A stretch of DNA of 61,193 bases from JBCAWW01 sp039024315 (lineage in GTDB: Bacteria; Bacteroidota; Bacteroidia; J057), in the NCBI GenBank assembly GCA_039024315.1, contig JBCCQN010000020.1:1-61193 (forward strand), written 5' to 3'. The notes beneath the pieces are model-generated. The model did not search any database, was not told where the DNA came from, and saw nothing but the letters and a program-made list of their open reading frames with translations. The position numbers and the translations under genes are program-made. Below are positions 36,652 through 45,900 of the stretch, one piece after another. Every line of letters begins with the position of its first letter. The stretch's first letter is position 1.

Positions 36652-36760
36652 AAAGTAATTAATACTTAGAATATATTCCGAAAGGATTTTTAAGACTATT
36701 GTGTTTTCATGGTTGTGCTGTAGGGACGACACCTCCCCGGTGTCGCTCCCTTATTTTTTT
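36652..36760 (+). ncRNA. candidate leader or small RNA ending at an intrinsic terminator
   Basis: Downstream of the promoter the transcript would run about 105 bases into GGGACGACACC (36723-36733) pairing with GGTGTCGCTCCC (36739-36750), followed by TTATTTTTTT. It contains a very short open frame, MVVL-stop, around 36708. It could be an independent small RNA or an attenuator controlling lgt 130 bases further on. No homology to a known RNA family is claimed. Confidence 0.45.
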
Positions 36761-36891
36761 GTCTTTCCCACTCATTTCGCACCACTCACTTCTCTCTTTT
36801 TGTTCAAACAGAAATCCTTTAAAGGAGCCCTTTTCCGGACACTGTTCTCAAGCAATAAATTGTATCTTGCAGCCAAATAAGACTCAAGCAT

Positions 36892-38088
36892 ATGTATCCC
36901 AGGATCAGCGACATTTTCAATGACCTATTCAATACAGATATTTTTCTGCTGCCGATTCAATCATTTGGCTTTATGGTGGCCGTCGCCTTTATGGTGGCCT
37001 ACTACTTTCTCAAAAAGGAAATGGAGCGCAAACAGGCCCTAGGTATTTTTGCTACCAAGACCGTAAAGGTCAACAAAGGTGGTCCTATGCCAGCTACTGA
37101 CATTTTGATTCAATTCGCGATTTTTGGGCTCTTGGGTTATAAAATAGGCTTGATGTTTGACGATTATCGCGCCTTCGCTTTTAATCCGCAGGAAGCGATT
37201 TTATCTACCAAAGGTTCCATCCCTTATGGCATCCTCTTTGGCTTGCTAGCAGCTGCTTATCAATTCTATTTCTTCTGGAAGCGCAAAGACGATAAGGTAG
37301 AGGTTGTCGAAGAACAACACGGCATCATTCAAGACTTAGGAGTCATTACTACCTTAGCCTTTGTATTTGGCATCTTGGGAGCAAAGATTTTTCACAATCT
37401 CGAAAACTGGGATACGTTTTGGGTTGACCCTATCAACGCCCTGATTTCTTTTGATGGTCTTACAATCTACGGTGGCTTGATCTGCGCAGGTGCAGCTATT
37501 ATCTATTATATCCGTAAAAGAGGCTATCCCATCTGGCCCGCAGCAGATGCCTTTGGGCCTGCTCTGATGATTTCCTACGGAGTAGGACGCATCGGTTGCC
37601 AATTGGCAGGGGATGGAGACTGGGGTATCCCTAATACTGCTCCTAAACCTGATTGGCTGAGCTTTATGCCTGACTGGATGTGGAGCTTTACTTATCCACA
37701 CAATGTCCTCAAGGATAACCCCGGCAATAGAATAGCAGACTGTGCCGAGGTTTATGGAGAATACTGTTATGAACTGCTAAAGCCCGTTTGGCCAACGCCT
37801 TTTTACGAAACAGTCATGGCATTTGCCCTTTTTGGACTTTTATGGGCACTCAGAAAGCGGCTGAAGCTCGCCGGTCAAATGTTCGGCTTATATCTGATCG
37901 TCAATGGTATCGAGCGATTTTTTATCGAAAAAATCCGTGTAAACAATCCCTATGACCTCTTTGGTATGGAGGTTACACAGGCAGAGATCATTTCTTCGGT
38001 CTTTTTTATCGCTGGAGCGCTCATCTTTTATCTTGCCACCTATAGATGGAAAATACGCGATCCTGAACCAGAGAGTAGCGGCAGCTAA
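36892..38088 (+). CDS. lgt: prolipoprotein diacylglyceryl transferase
   Basis: 398 residues, longer than the usual 260-300. It has about eight membrane segments. The Lgt signature appears as YGVGRIGCQLAGDGDWG with the essential Arg, preceded by LTIYGGLICAGAAI and followed by PTPFYETV near the end. It transfers diacylglycerol to the lipobox Cys of prelipoproteins, several of which are encoded in this window. Extra length lies in a cytoplasmic loop (ERKQALGIFATKTVKVNKGG) and an additional periplasmic loop with three Cys. The rluD-type gene follows 8 bases later. Confidence 0.92.
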   Translation: MYPRISDIFNDLFNTDIFLLPIQSFGFMVAVAFMVAYYFLKKEMERKQALGIFATKTVKVNKGGPMPATDILIQFAIFGLLGYKIGLMFDDYRAFAFNPQEAILSTKGSIPYGILFGLLAAAYQFYFFWKRKDDKVEVVEEQHGIIQDLGVITTLAFVFGILGAKIFHNLENWDTFWVDPINALISFDGLTIYGGLICAGAAIIYYIRKRGYPIWPAADAFGPALMISYGVGRIGCQLAGDGDWGIPNTAPKPDWLSFMPDWMWSFTYPHNVLKDNPGNRIADCAEVYGEYCYELLKPVWPTPFYETVMAFALFGLLWALRKRLKLAGQMFGLYLIVNGIERFFIEKIRVNNPYDLFGMEVTQAEIISSVFFIAGALIFYLATYRWKIRDPEPESSGS

Positions 38089-38096
38089 TCGTTTTT

Positions 38097-39170
38097 ATGA
38101 AGGAAAACGAAAAACAGCTTAAGAAACATTATCGATCTAAAGACTTCGATCCAGAGGCTGAAGGCCATGGCGATGACACCCTTTACGATCATTTTACCCT
38201 CAAGGCTTCTGCCGGTCAGAAACCCCTCCGGGTGGATATCTTTTTGTCTAATCTCCTCTCCTTCACGACGCGCTCGCGGATCAAAAATGCCTCTCAAACC
38301 GGTTCTATTACCGTCAACGGCAAGAAGGTAAAGCCCTCCTATAAAGTACGAGCGTTCGACGAAGTCAAACTCATGCTCCCCTACCCTCCTCCACCGGAGT
38401 TGGAGGCTGAAGACATAGATTTGGACATCCGTTATGAAGATGAAGACCTCCTTATCGTCAATAAGCCTTGGGGTATGGTCTGTCATCCGAGTTTAGGACA
38501 CCGGAGCGGAACGCTTATTCACGCCCTTTTGTGGCACTTTGACCATCTGCCAGCTCCGACTGGTAAAAGTGAATTTCCTCGTCCGGGCCTCATCCACCGC
38601 ATTGACCGAGATACGAGTGGCCTTTTGGTAATCGCCAAGAAGGAGTATGCCATGGCCCATATCTCCAAGCAGTTTTTTGACCGGACCACGGATCGAGAAT
38701 ATCTCGCCCTAGTTTGGGGAGATGTCAAAGAGGATAAAGGCACCATCGTAGCTCATATAGGCCGCCATAAGCGCGAACGCAAGATTTACATGGCCTATCC
38801 CGACGGTTCGGTAGGCAAACACGCCACCACTCATTATGAGGTAGTGGAGCGCTTTGGAGTTTGTACGCTTGTCAAGTGTAAGCTAGAAACCGGCCGTACT
38901 CACCAGATTCGGGTGCACATGAAGCATATTGGCCACACCCTCTTCATGGACAAAGAGTACAAAGGCAATCATATCCTCAAAGGTCCCAATCATAAGAAGT
39001 ATCAGCAGTTCATGAAAAACTGTTTCGAGCTGATGCCGAGACAGGCCCTTCATGCCAAGACGCTTTCTTTTACCCATCCCACCTCCGGTGAACGCATGGA
39101 ATTTGATTCTGAGCTGCCCGAAGATTTCACCGCAGTTATCGAGAAGCTTCGCCGTTGGCAGGGAGTTTAG
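38097..39170 (+). CDS. rluD: RluA-family (RluD-type) pseudouridine synthase
   Basis: 357 residues. An acidic N-terminus precedes the S4 domain (RVDIFLSNLLSFTTRSRIKNA) and the catalytic core with GLIHRIDRDTSGLLVIAKK (Asp nucleophile), ETGRTHQIRVHMKHIGH and the terminal RQALHAKTLSFTHP. It modifies uridines in 23S rRNA or another RNA. It is the second gene of the lgt operon. Its stop is followed immediately by the T-rich composite repeat region. Confidence 0.93.
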   Translation: MKENEKQLKKHYRSKDFDPEAEGHGDDTLYDHFTLKASAGQKPLRVDIFLSNLLSFTTRSRIKNASQTGSITVNGKKVKPSYKVRAFDEVKLMLPYPPPPELEAEDIDLDIRYEDEDLLIVNKPWGMVCHPSLGHRSGTLIHALLWHFDHLPAPTGKSEFPRPGLIHRIDRDTSGLLVIAKKEYAMAHISKQFFDRTTDREYLALVWGDVKEDKGTIVAHIGRHKRERKIYMAYPDGSVGKHATTHYEVVERFGVCTLVKCKLETGRTHQIRVHMKHIGHTLFMDKEYKGNHILKGPNHKKYQQFMKNCFELMPRQALHAKTLSFTHPTSGERMEFDSELPEDFTAVIEKLRRWQGV

Positions 39171-39217
39171 TTTTTGTTTTTTTACTCCCGAAAGCTTTCG
39201 GGACGCGGAACGCTTAT
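39171..39217 (+). repeat. 47-base repeat element, copy 1
   Basis: T5-G-T7-ACT, then the perfect palindrome CCCGAAAGCTTTCGGG (39187-39202), then ACGCGGAACGCTTAT. It is repeated in opposite orientation at 42139-42187, differing only in the length of the homopolymer (7 against 9). Located directly after the rluD-type stop. Confidence 0.85.
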
Positions 39218-39313
39218 TTCGGTCGGCGTATGCAATACGCGGCTACAAGGGGGGCAATTTTCTAGTAGCGGCGTATTGCATACGCCGCCAAGGACAAGCG
39301 TTCTGCGAAGCAG
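39204..39313. repeat. composite inverted repeat of two ~45-base units
   Basis: The left unit (GCGGAACGCTT ... GGCGTATGCAATACGC ... GGCTAC) and the right unit, read on the opposite strand (GCAGAACGCTT ... GGCGTATGCAATACGC ... CGCTAC), align along about 45 bases. Each contains its own hairpin (GCGTAT-GCA-ATACGC on the left; a 9-base stem around 39269-39288 on the right). The right end is a full small hairpin, AAGCGTT-CTGC-GAA-GCAG (39296-39313). It fills the gap between two convergent genes. Confidence 0.75.
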
Positions 39314-39318
39314 CCCCC

Positions 39319-40383
39319 CTAAGGAAAATAACAGCCCTTATCCGAATAAGGTAGCTTAAAGCGAAAACCTCCTGGCGCAAGAGTAGTACGCATTCGTTTC
39401 ACTTGTCCATTAGTAAAAAACACATTGCAGACGTCAGTCGAGTAATTCATATAGTTGGGGAGCATATCAATCTCGCCATCACAGGTGGTAGTGAAGGGGC
39501 TACAGCCATAATTCGGAGCCGCTTGCTCGGGTGTATCATCGACTAAATCATCAAAGGCACAAGGCGGAAAATCAGGGCCTTCCATGCCCCAGGTATGCAT
39601 CAAACCCAGCCAATGCCCCACCTCATGCACACAAGTGCGCCCTAGATTAAAAGGAGGCGTGGAAGCTTCTTCAATAGTCCCAAAATAGCGGTAGTCAATC
39701 ACGATCCCATCTTCACCCGCTGGATAGATGGGCAAAGGATAAGTCGCCCAGCCTAATGGGACCCCTCCTGTAATCACCACCACCCAAATGTTGAGATATT
39801 CGCTGCGGGGCCAAGCATCTTTACCACCCGTTGCATCAAACTTCATGTCCGATGAAGGATAAGGAAAGCTGGGCACTGAAGTGAAAGTCTGCGTTACGCC
39901 TTTAGTGGGCTTACCATCGGGATCTCTTTCAGCCAAGCAAAAGCGAATCTCACTATCATCTGCATAGTTATCCGCCCAATAGGGAGGGAAGTTTTGACTC
40001 GTAGGATACTGATCGCGAGAGAAGGCACGATTGAGTTCTCTGATCTGAGACTGAATCTGGGCCATACTGATATTGGCAGGATGATCCGCACTCGGAGCAA
40101 TCACATGAATCACTACGGGGATCGTGATATTGTCATCATTACTCTGGGAGAGCAGTGTATCCATAGCAGACTCATTCATCAGCATTTGCATGCGTTTATG
40201 ATGCTTATGCCCAGGAGTAAGACCATTGCCTTGGGACGCTTGGCGATGATTTTCGATCCAAGCTTTCTTGAAAGCGGGATCTTTTTCGAGCATTTGCTGA
40301 AACAGCTCATCGGTACCACATTTTTTAGGCGGGTCAGGATTTACCAACAGCAAAGGCAAAAATAGTAGGGCTAAATAATTCAT
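39319..40383 (-). CDS. secreted M43 family (pappalysin-like) zinc metalloprotease
   Basis: 354 residues. A short signal peptide is followed by a propeptide-like region with a free Cys near KKCGTDELF, as in cysteine-switch proteases. The zinc site is H253-E254-xx-H257-xxGxx-H263 (CVHEVGHWLGLMHTWG) and the Met-turn is NYMNYS with M312, the cytophagalysin/ulilysin pattern. It cleaves extracellular proteins. There is no T9SS sorting domain; the protein ends soon after the Met-turn. The T9SS gene lies 12 bases upstream on the same strand, so they are probably one operon. Confidence 0.93.
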   Translation of the reverse strand: MNYLALLFLPLLLVNPDPPKKCGTDELFQQMLEKDPAFKKAWIENHRQASQGNGLTPGHKHHKRMQMLMNESAMDTLLSQSNDDNITIPVVIHVIAPSADHPANISMAQIQSQIRELNRAFSRDQYPTSQNFPPYWADNYADDSEIRFCLAERDPDGKPTKGVTQTFTSVPSFPYPSSDMKFDATGGKDAWPRSEYLNIWVVVITGGVPLGWATYPLPIYPAGEDGIVIDYRYFGTIEEASTPPFNLGRTCVHEVGHWLGLMHTWGMEGPDFPPCAFDDLVDDTPEQAAPNYGCSPFTTTCDGEIDMLPNYMNYSTDVCNVFFTNGQVKRMRTTLAPGGFRFKLPYSDKGCYFP

Positions 40384-40395
40384 GGGGAAGTGGGC

Positions 40396-42210
40396 TTAGC
40401 GTTCTAAAATCAATTTAGCAGTATAGAATCCTTGCTCATTTTCAATAGAAAGTAAATAAACACCATTTCCCAAAAAGCTAAGATCAAGTTGCTGATGATG
40501 AGCGTTTAGCGTCCAGTTTCCCAGCAATTTTGCCTGCAGATCATATATCTTCACCCTAGCATTGATGAGCTCAGGGGAGTCTATGCTCAGTAAACCTTGA
40601 TTCGGGTTTGGATAAACTGATAGAGGTAGGTGCAAGCGTTCTGATTCTATGGGTGTACTAAGATTGAGCAATGCTTCAACATCTAAGCGGACCAAAAACA
40701 TATGATTGAGCGCGCCAGCCGAAAGGGTATCATTGCCAAGCTTATATGCCCCTTCTAGATCTCCGGTAAAGAACAAATGATTTTGCGGGCCAAAACTCAT
40801 AGAGCGGGTATCCCAATCGTCAAGCCCAGGACTAGCGGATTGATATTCATCCACAAAGGTGGCGGCATCTAAATAATCACCATCACTACTGTAGGCCGCC
40901 ACAAAATGGGTAAAGCCTTCTGTGAGTGGATCTTTGATGGCGAAGCTATCTTCCCCGAAGTAGATCCAATCGGTAAAGCCTGCAAATTGTCCGATCAGAA
41001 AACTGGTGCCATCAGGTTTGGTAGTAAAAGCAATAGAATTTTCATTGATCCCCGAAGTAGTAGGGAAGTCAGTATAAGCAATTTCCTTTATCCAAAGACG
41101 CTCACCCGCACCACTATACTTCAATAGCTGATAACGTCCGCGCAGGTCAGTCGGGAAGTAATTGGTATCAGGCAGCCAAATCCGGCCCCCTAATCTCATG
41201 CTGGTATAGACATTATCATTGGCATCTACGCCTATCTGATGGGCTTCCTGATTTTGGGCCTGTACACTAAAGGTTTGATACCAAAGTAGATCTCCATTGG
41301 TGCTGTTGAAGCGAGCCACAAACTTGGGATCGCTACCCACTCCCGGATGGAAGAGAGAATCACTGCCATAGCGTAAGCCGTCGTCACTCATCAAACCCGT
41401 CATAAACATATCGCCATTACTAGCAGGGGTCATATCATTGGCGAGAAAGAATTTTCCACCGTTTTCCTGCTCCATCAAGCGGAACCACAACAAATCGCTA
41501 TTGGGTAAGAACTTAGCGTAGAAAAACTGAGCGGTATTGCTGTTTTGATAAGTGTTGACATTATACATCTGCCCATCGATAGTGATAGGAGCATTCATTT
41601 CCCCGATGAGTAGAATGTCTCCAGCAGCATCTACTTCTATATCGGTAGGACGCACAAACTGTCCGCCGAGAAGATTTTCGGCCACCATAGTTTGGCCCCA
41701 GAGAAAGGTCCCACTGGTGTCAGCCTTGGCGAGGAAGAGATTGTCTTCTCCATTGCCCATGAGGCTAAACTGACCGAAATCCAGTATGGTCGTATTGTTG
41801 GTGTGATTAAAAATCCCCGTGATATAAACATGGCCAGAATCATTGAGGGCGACAGCAATGCCGTCATTATTAGAACTACCCTTCACATAACGGGCCCAGA
41901 GGAGGTCTCCGGTGGGATTGTATTTGGCGAGGTAGACGGAGCCAAAATTATCCCCGAAGGTCGTATCGATTAGGATTTCACCCGTATAGTCTCCCACTAC
42001 ATAAGAATTGCCTTGAGCGTCTACAACAAGATCATTGCCTTTGGCTGAGCCGCCAATATTTGGAGCGGGCTGGGATTGCCTGGCCCATTCGACTTGGGCC
42101 TGCAGAGGTAGCGAAATTGCCAAGCATATCAGGAAGAGATAAGCGTTCCGCGTCCCGAAAGCTTTCGGGAGTAAAAAAAAACAAAAAGAGGGCTGATAGT
42201 AAGCTTTCAT
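40396..42210 (-). CDS. SBBP-like beta-propeller protein with T9SS type A sorting domain
   Basis: 604 residues. Residues about 40-500 contain repeated blade-like units (DAQGNSYVVGDYTGEI, NDSGHVYITGIFN, SNGDMFMTGLMSD, GPQNHLFFTGDLEG), the SBBP-type pattern. The C-terminal about 80 residues are a type A sorting domain (LSVYPNPNQGLLSID, VKIYDLQAKLL, GVYLLSIENEQG, KLILER). The N-terminus is odd: codons about 8-24 of the signal peptide are supplied by the 49-base repeat element at 42139-42187, giving a long n-region (LLPKAFGTRNAY) before the hydrophobic core LFLICLAISL. It is co-transcribed with the M43 protease. Confidence 0.9.
   Translation of the reverse strand: MKAYYQPSFCFFLLPKAFGTRNAYLFLICLAISLPLQAQVEWARQSQPAPNIGGSAKGNDLVVDAQGNSYVVGDYTGEILIDTTFGDNFGSVYLAKYNPTGDLLWARYVKGSSNNDGIAVALNDSGHVYITGIFNHTNNTTILDFGQFSLMGNGEDNLFLAKADTSGTFLWGQTMVAENLLGGQFVRPTDIEVDAAGDILLIGEMNAPITIDGQMYNVNTYQNSNTAQFFYAKFLPNSDLLWFRLMEQENGGKFFLANDMTPASNGDMFMTGLMSDDGLRYGSDSLFHPGVGSDPKFVARFNSTNGDLLWYQTFSVQAQNQEAHQIGVDANDNVYTSMRLGGRIWLPDTNYFPTDLRGRYQLLKYSGAGERLWIKEIAYTDFPTTSGINENSIAFTTKPDGTSFLIGQFAGFTDWIYFGEDSFAIKDPLTEGFTHFVAAYSSDGDYLDAATFVDEYQSASPGLDDWDTRSMSFGPQNHLFFTGDLEGAYKLGNDTLSAGALNHMFLVRLDVEALLNLSTPIESERLHLPLSVYPNPNQGLLSIDSPELINARVKIYDLQAKLLGNWTLNAHHQQLDLSFLGNGVYLLSIENEQGFYTAKLILER
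42139..42187 (-). repeat. 49-base repeat element, copy 2, inside a signal-peptide coding region
   Basis: Same sequence as 39171-39217 in inverted orientation, with nine instead of seven residues in the homopolymer. It includes the CCCGAAAGCTTTCGGG palindrome and ends in AAGCGTTCCGCG. It is read through in frame as part of the T9SS protein. Confidence 0.85.
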
Positions 42211-42313
42211 GACTAAGATGATTTAACACGATTGGAAAGTGAATCGATGATTCAAATTTCCCAAAAATCATCAGCCAAATCGATACCTCATATGCGGTAA
42301 ATTGAGGGAGGTG

Positions 42314-42931
42314 CTAGACCAATTTGTCCTTCATCGCCTTGCGGACAGCCTCAGCACGCGAATTGACATGCAGCTTCTGGTAGATGTTTTTGATGTGGGT
42401 ACGCACGGTATGTCCGCTCACAAAAAGACTCTCAGCGATCACCTTATAATTATGCCCATCACATAATTGGCGCAGGATTTCGGTCTCGCGTTCGGTGAGG
42501 GGAGATTCGGTTTCACGTCGAAAAGAAGTCAGGACTTTGCGAGCGATATTGGTACTCATGGGCGAGCCTCCTTCGCGTACTTCCTTGATAGAGCGGAGCA
42601 AGGTAGTAGGCGGAGTATTTTTGAGGAGATAACCCGTGGCACCCGAGCAGATCGATTCAAAGACGGAATGATCGTCCACTTGGATGGTCAGCATGATAAA
42701 ATCGGTGTTTTCCAGCTTGGGTTTGAGCTTTTTGACCCCTTCAATCCCCGTAATTCCCGGTAAATTGATATCCATGAGCACCACATCAGGCTTGTAATCC
42801 AAAAAGGCGGGGATGGCCTCTTCGCAGCTTTCGTAAGCGTGCTGGCAAATAAAATCGGGGGTGCCATCGATAATGAGGGCTAAGCTTTCGCGGATGTCTT
42901 TGTCGTCTTCAACGATACCTACGTGAATCAT
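42314..42931 (-). CDS. NarL/LuxR family response regulator
   Basis: 205 residues. Receiver domain 1-120 with acidic pocket E8/D9/D10, phospho-acceptor D54 (VVLMDINLPG) and K104 (YLLKNT). A LuxR-type helix-turn-helix fills about 140-200 (LTERETEILRQLCDGHNYKVIAESLFVSGHTVRTHIKNIYQKL). It follows the sensor kinase gene by 63 bases and is its obvious partner. Target genes are unknown. Confidence 0.95.
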   Translation of the reverse strand: MIHVGIVEDDKDIRESLALIIDGTPDFICQHAYESCEEAIPAFLDYKPDVVLMDINLPGITGIEGVKKLKPKLENTDFIMLTIQVDDHSVFESICSGATGYLLKNTPPTTLLRSIKEVREGGSPMSTNIARKVLTSFRRETESPLTERETEILRQLCDGHNYKVIAESLFVSGHTVRTHIKNIYQKLHVNSRAEAVRKAMKDKLV

Positions 42932-42994
42932 GGGAGTAAATATTAGCGATTAGCGTTGTGAGAATCACAAAATACAGGTTTTATCCTTCAAGCC

Positions 42995-45900
42995 TCAATC
43001 ACTCATATGGGGTAATTGTAGGGATATCCATATTTGGGTACCCGCTCCTAGCTCACTATTCACCTCAGCTTCCGCATCAATTTTAGCGGCGCGCTCGTGA
43101 ATATTTTTAAGCCCGTAACCAGCCTTGATTTGATCAGCATCAAAGCCGATACCATTGTCATGGAAGCCTAGTTTCATCTTTTCCCCTTCGGTGAACGCTT
43201 CGAACTTTACCTCCGTAGCCTGCGCATATTTGAGACAATTGTTCATCGCTTCTTTGAAAATCAAGACTAGATGGCGCCTTAGATTGAGCGGGAGCTTATA
43301 ATCTGAAAGTTGAGGGGAAATTCCCGCGGTGCGGAAGGTGATATCCGTATGCTCAAACATCTCATCCCCAAAATCCTTGATACGGACCAAGGTGTCATAA
43401 ATAGAATCCTTTTCCGGATCCAGAACCCAAATAAAGTCTCTAATCCCCTGCGAAAGCATCTGCGTATTGTTTTCCACCTGACCGAGGTAGAGTTGCAGGC
43501 TTTCGTCCGCCATACCGGCTCTTTTAGCCAGCTCGACAAAGAGAGAAATCTTGGTCATCTTATTGCCCAGCTCATCGTGAAAGTCAGCGGCCGTGTTCTT
43601 ACGGACCTTTTCGCGTTCGTCGGCTTTGGCTTTTTCGATCCGAGCCTTGGTTTGGATCTCTCTTTCGCGCTCCTGCGCTCGATAGCTAAAATAGGCATAT
43701 ATACTGCCCCCAAATAGCAAAGCATAAATCAAATAGGCCCACCAAGTCTGCCAAGGTGGAGGACTGACTTTGATAGTGAGTGGGCGCTGCATTTCCTGCC
43801 AGACGCCATCATTGTTGGAAGCCTTGAGTCGAAACTGATAAGTTCCGGCATCTAGATTGGTAAAACTGGCGTAGGGGCGCGTACCGGTATTGATCCATTT
43901 TTCGTCGAGTCCTTCCAATAGATAAGCAAATTGGTTTTGCTGCGGAGCGGCGAAGTCTAGGGCCGCAAATTCCAGCGTAAAGCCATAATCTCTATAGGTC
44001 AATTCAATTTGCTCGATCAGCCCAATATCCTGCTTAAGGAGGGTATCTCCATTGTCCCGTAAATCTCCCACTTTGATATCTCGATCCAAGATGCGCAGGC
44101 CTGTCAGCCTTACCTCTGGCGGATAAGGATTGTCTTTGAGTTGATTAGGGTGAAAAGCATTAAATCCTTCCACGCCGCCAAAATAAAGACGACCATTTAG
44201 CCCCTTACTAAAGGCGCCTTCGTTGAACTCGCTGCCTTGTAGTCCATCTGAGATATAGTAAGTGCGGATTTGAGTCTTGGGATCTGAAGCAGCAAGCAAA
44301 CTATCTGGATGGAAGACACAAAGGCCATCATCAGTAGATACCCAAAGTTGCCCCTCCTCATCACTCAAGATGCCCTCTATATTGTTGCTAGGGAGCCCAT
44401 CCGTTTTATAAAAGTGCACAAAGTAGGCTTCTTCATTTTCATCTTCGATGAACGCATTGATCCCTCCACCGGTAGTGCCCACCCAGATGCGATTTTTGTA
44501 GTCTTCATGGACCGCATATACTTGGGAGTAACTAAGAGTTTTGCGGTCATTGGGATTATGAATGTAGCTCAGAATGGTGGGTTCTTGATCGAAGGATTGG
44601 GTAGGAAGTATCGCATTGAGACCATGGTGAGAGCCCACCCAAATCCGATGCTTGCTATCTTCGAATAGGCAAAGGAGGTTATTGGAGTTAAGCGAATTGG
44701 GCTGGTCTGCTTCATGAATGAAGCGTTTATAGGATGAGCGTTCTGCGTTGTAGCAGTACAAAGCCCTATTGGTGCCTATCCAAACATTACCTTGATGATC
44801 ACAAAGCATAGAAGGAAAAAATGCATTCGTAAAAGCTTCCGGCTCGCCATTGGCATAGCCTAAACGTTCGAAAGTGGGTTTGCTGATTTTGCCGCTGACA
44901 TAAGCGTCTCGCACCTCAGGACGTAGGAGATTCAATCCTTGAAAAGTGCCTACCCAAAGATTGCCTTTTTGATCTTCGGTCAGTGAAAGTACCACCTCAT
45001 CACTTAGACTTTGAGGGTCGTCTCCATCTGAGATATAGTGTAAAAAGCGGCTCGTTTGAGTCAGGGAGTCATAGATCATCTGATTGAGTCCGCCGCCATG
45101 GGTGCCAATCCAAAGGCTACGCCAAGGATCCTTTTGGGAATTCAACAGACTGAATACATAATTATTGCTCAAGCTATTAGTGGAATAGGCTTGCTGTTGA
45201 TAATGCTCAAACTTGACGCGCCAAGGGTTATAATAATTGAGGCCGCTACCTGCAGTACTTACCCAAATACCTCCAGAGTGATCTTCAAATAGGTCCAACA
45301 CGTAATTGCCACCCAGATGATTCACATTGCCCGCCTCATGCTTAAAGTGGCTAATTCTTCCAGTACTCGGATCTAAGCGATTAAGGCCCCGATCCTGGGT
45401 CCCAATCCAAACGATACCATTACTGGCGACCATAATCTCATTGACAATATTGCTACTCAAGCTTTGACCAGGGCTATCTGCAAAGTCATAATGCTTCCAG
45501 CTATTATCTTGAGGATTAAAACGGTCTACCCCACTGCCATAACAGCCGATCCAAATTGCACCATCAAGTCCTAGAGAAATATGCCAAGGGATTTTACCGC
45601 TTAGGCCATTTTTGACGCTAGCATCATAATGGTAAGCCTTGATTTGAAAAGTATGCCCCTGCTTTTTGTTGACTTGATAAAGCCCAGCATTGGTCCCCAG
45701 CCAAATCGCGCCTTGTCCATCTTCCAATATGTCGTACACTCTAGGTTGGGCAAAATCACGTGGTAAAATGATCGCGATAAAGGTATCCTGCTTGGAGGGA
45801 AGGTACCTTAGCTCCCCATTGCGAGTTGAAAGCCAAAGCCCATCATCAGAATCGACGAACAATCTCAGTATTTGATCCTTGCCAGAGGGAAAGCTACTAG

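Larger units (their letters stand above)
36364..36891. other. intergenic region with promoter and terminator-like hairpin
   Basis: 528 bases between divergent genes. Apart from the promoter at 36616-36645 and the hairpin at 36723-36760 nothing gene-like is visible; an open frame starting at a GTG (36699) runs across the hairpin and is not credible. Confidence 0.5.

Noticed and set aside
36699..36923. 74-codon frame starting at a GTG in front of lgt
   Set aside because: It runs through a terminator hairpin and into lgt in another frame, with no domain or conserved pattern.
38493..38513. GGAACGCTT beside CCGG in the rluD-type gene
   Set aside because: It encodes the conserved SGTL(I/V) block of the RluA family and the stem is only three bases.
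39052..39354. Open frames across the 39.2-kb repeat region, sharing the peptide FTPESFRDAERL with a frame at 42.1 kb
   Set aside because: The shared peptide only reflects the repeated DNA element; no gene structure is visible.
44736..44754. AGCGTT-CTGC-GTTGTA-GCAG inside the sensor kinase gene
   Set aside because: Arms pair but the loop is six bases, outside the 3-5 base range of the family; kept only as a borderline hit.
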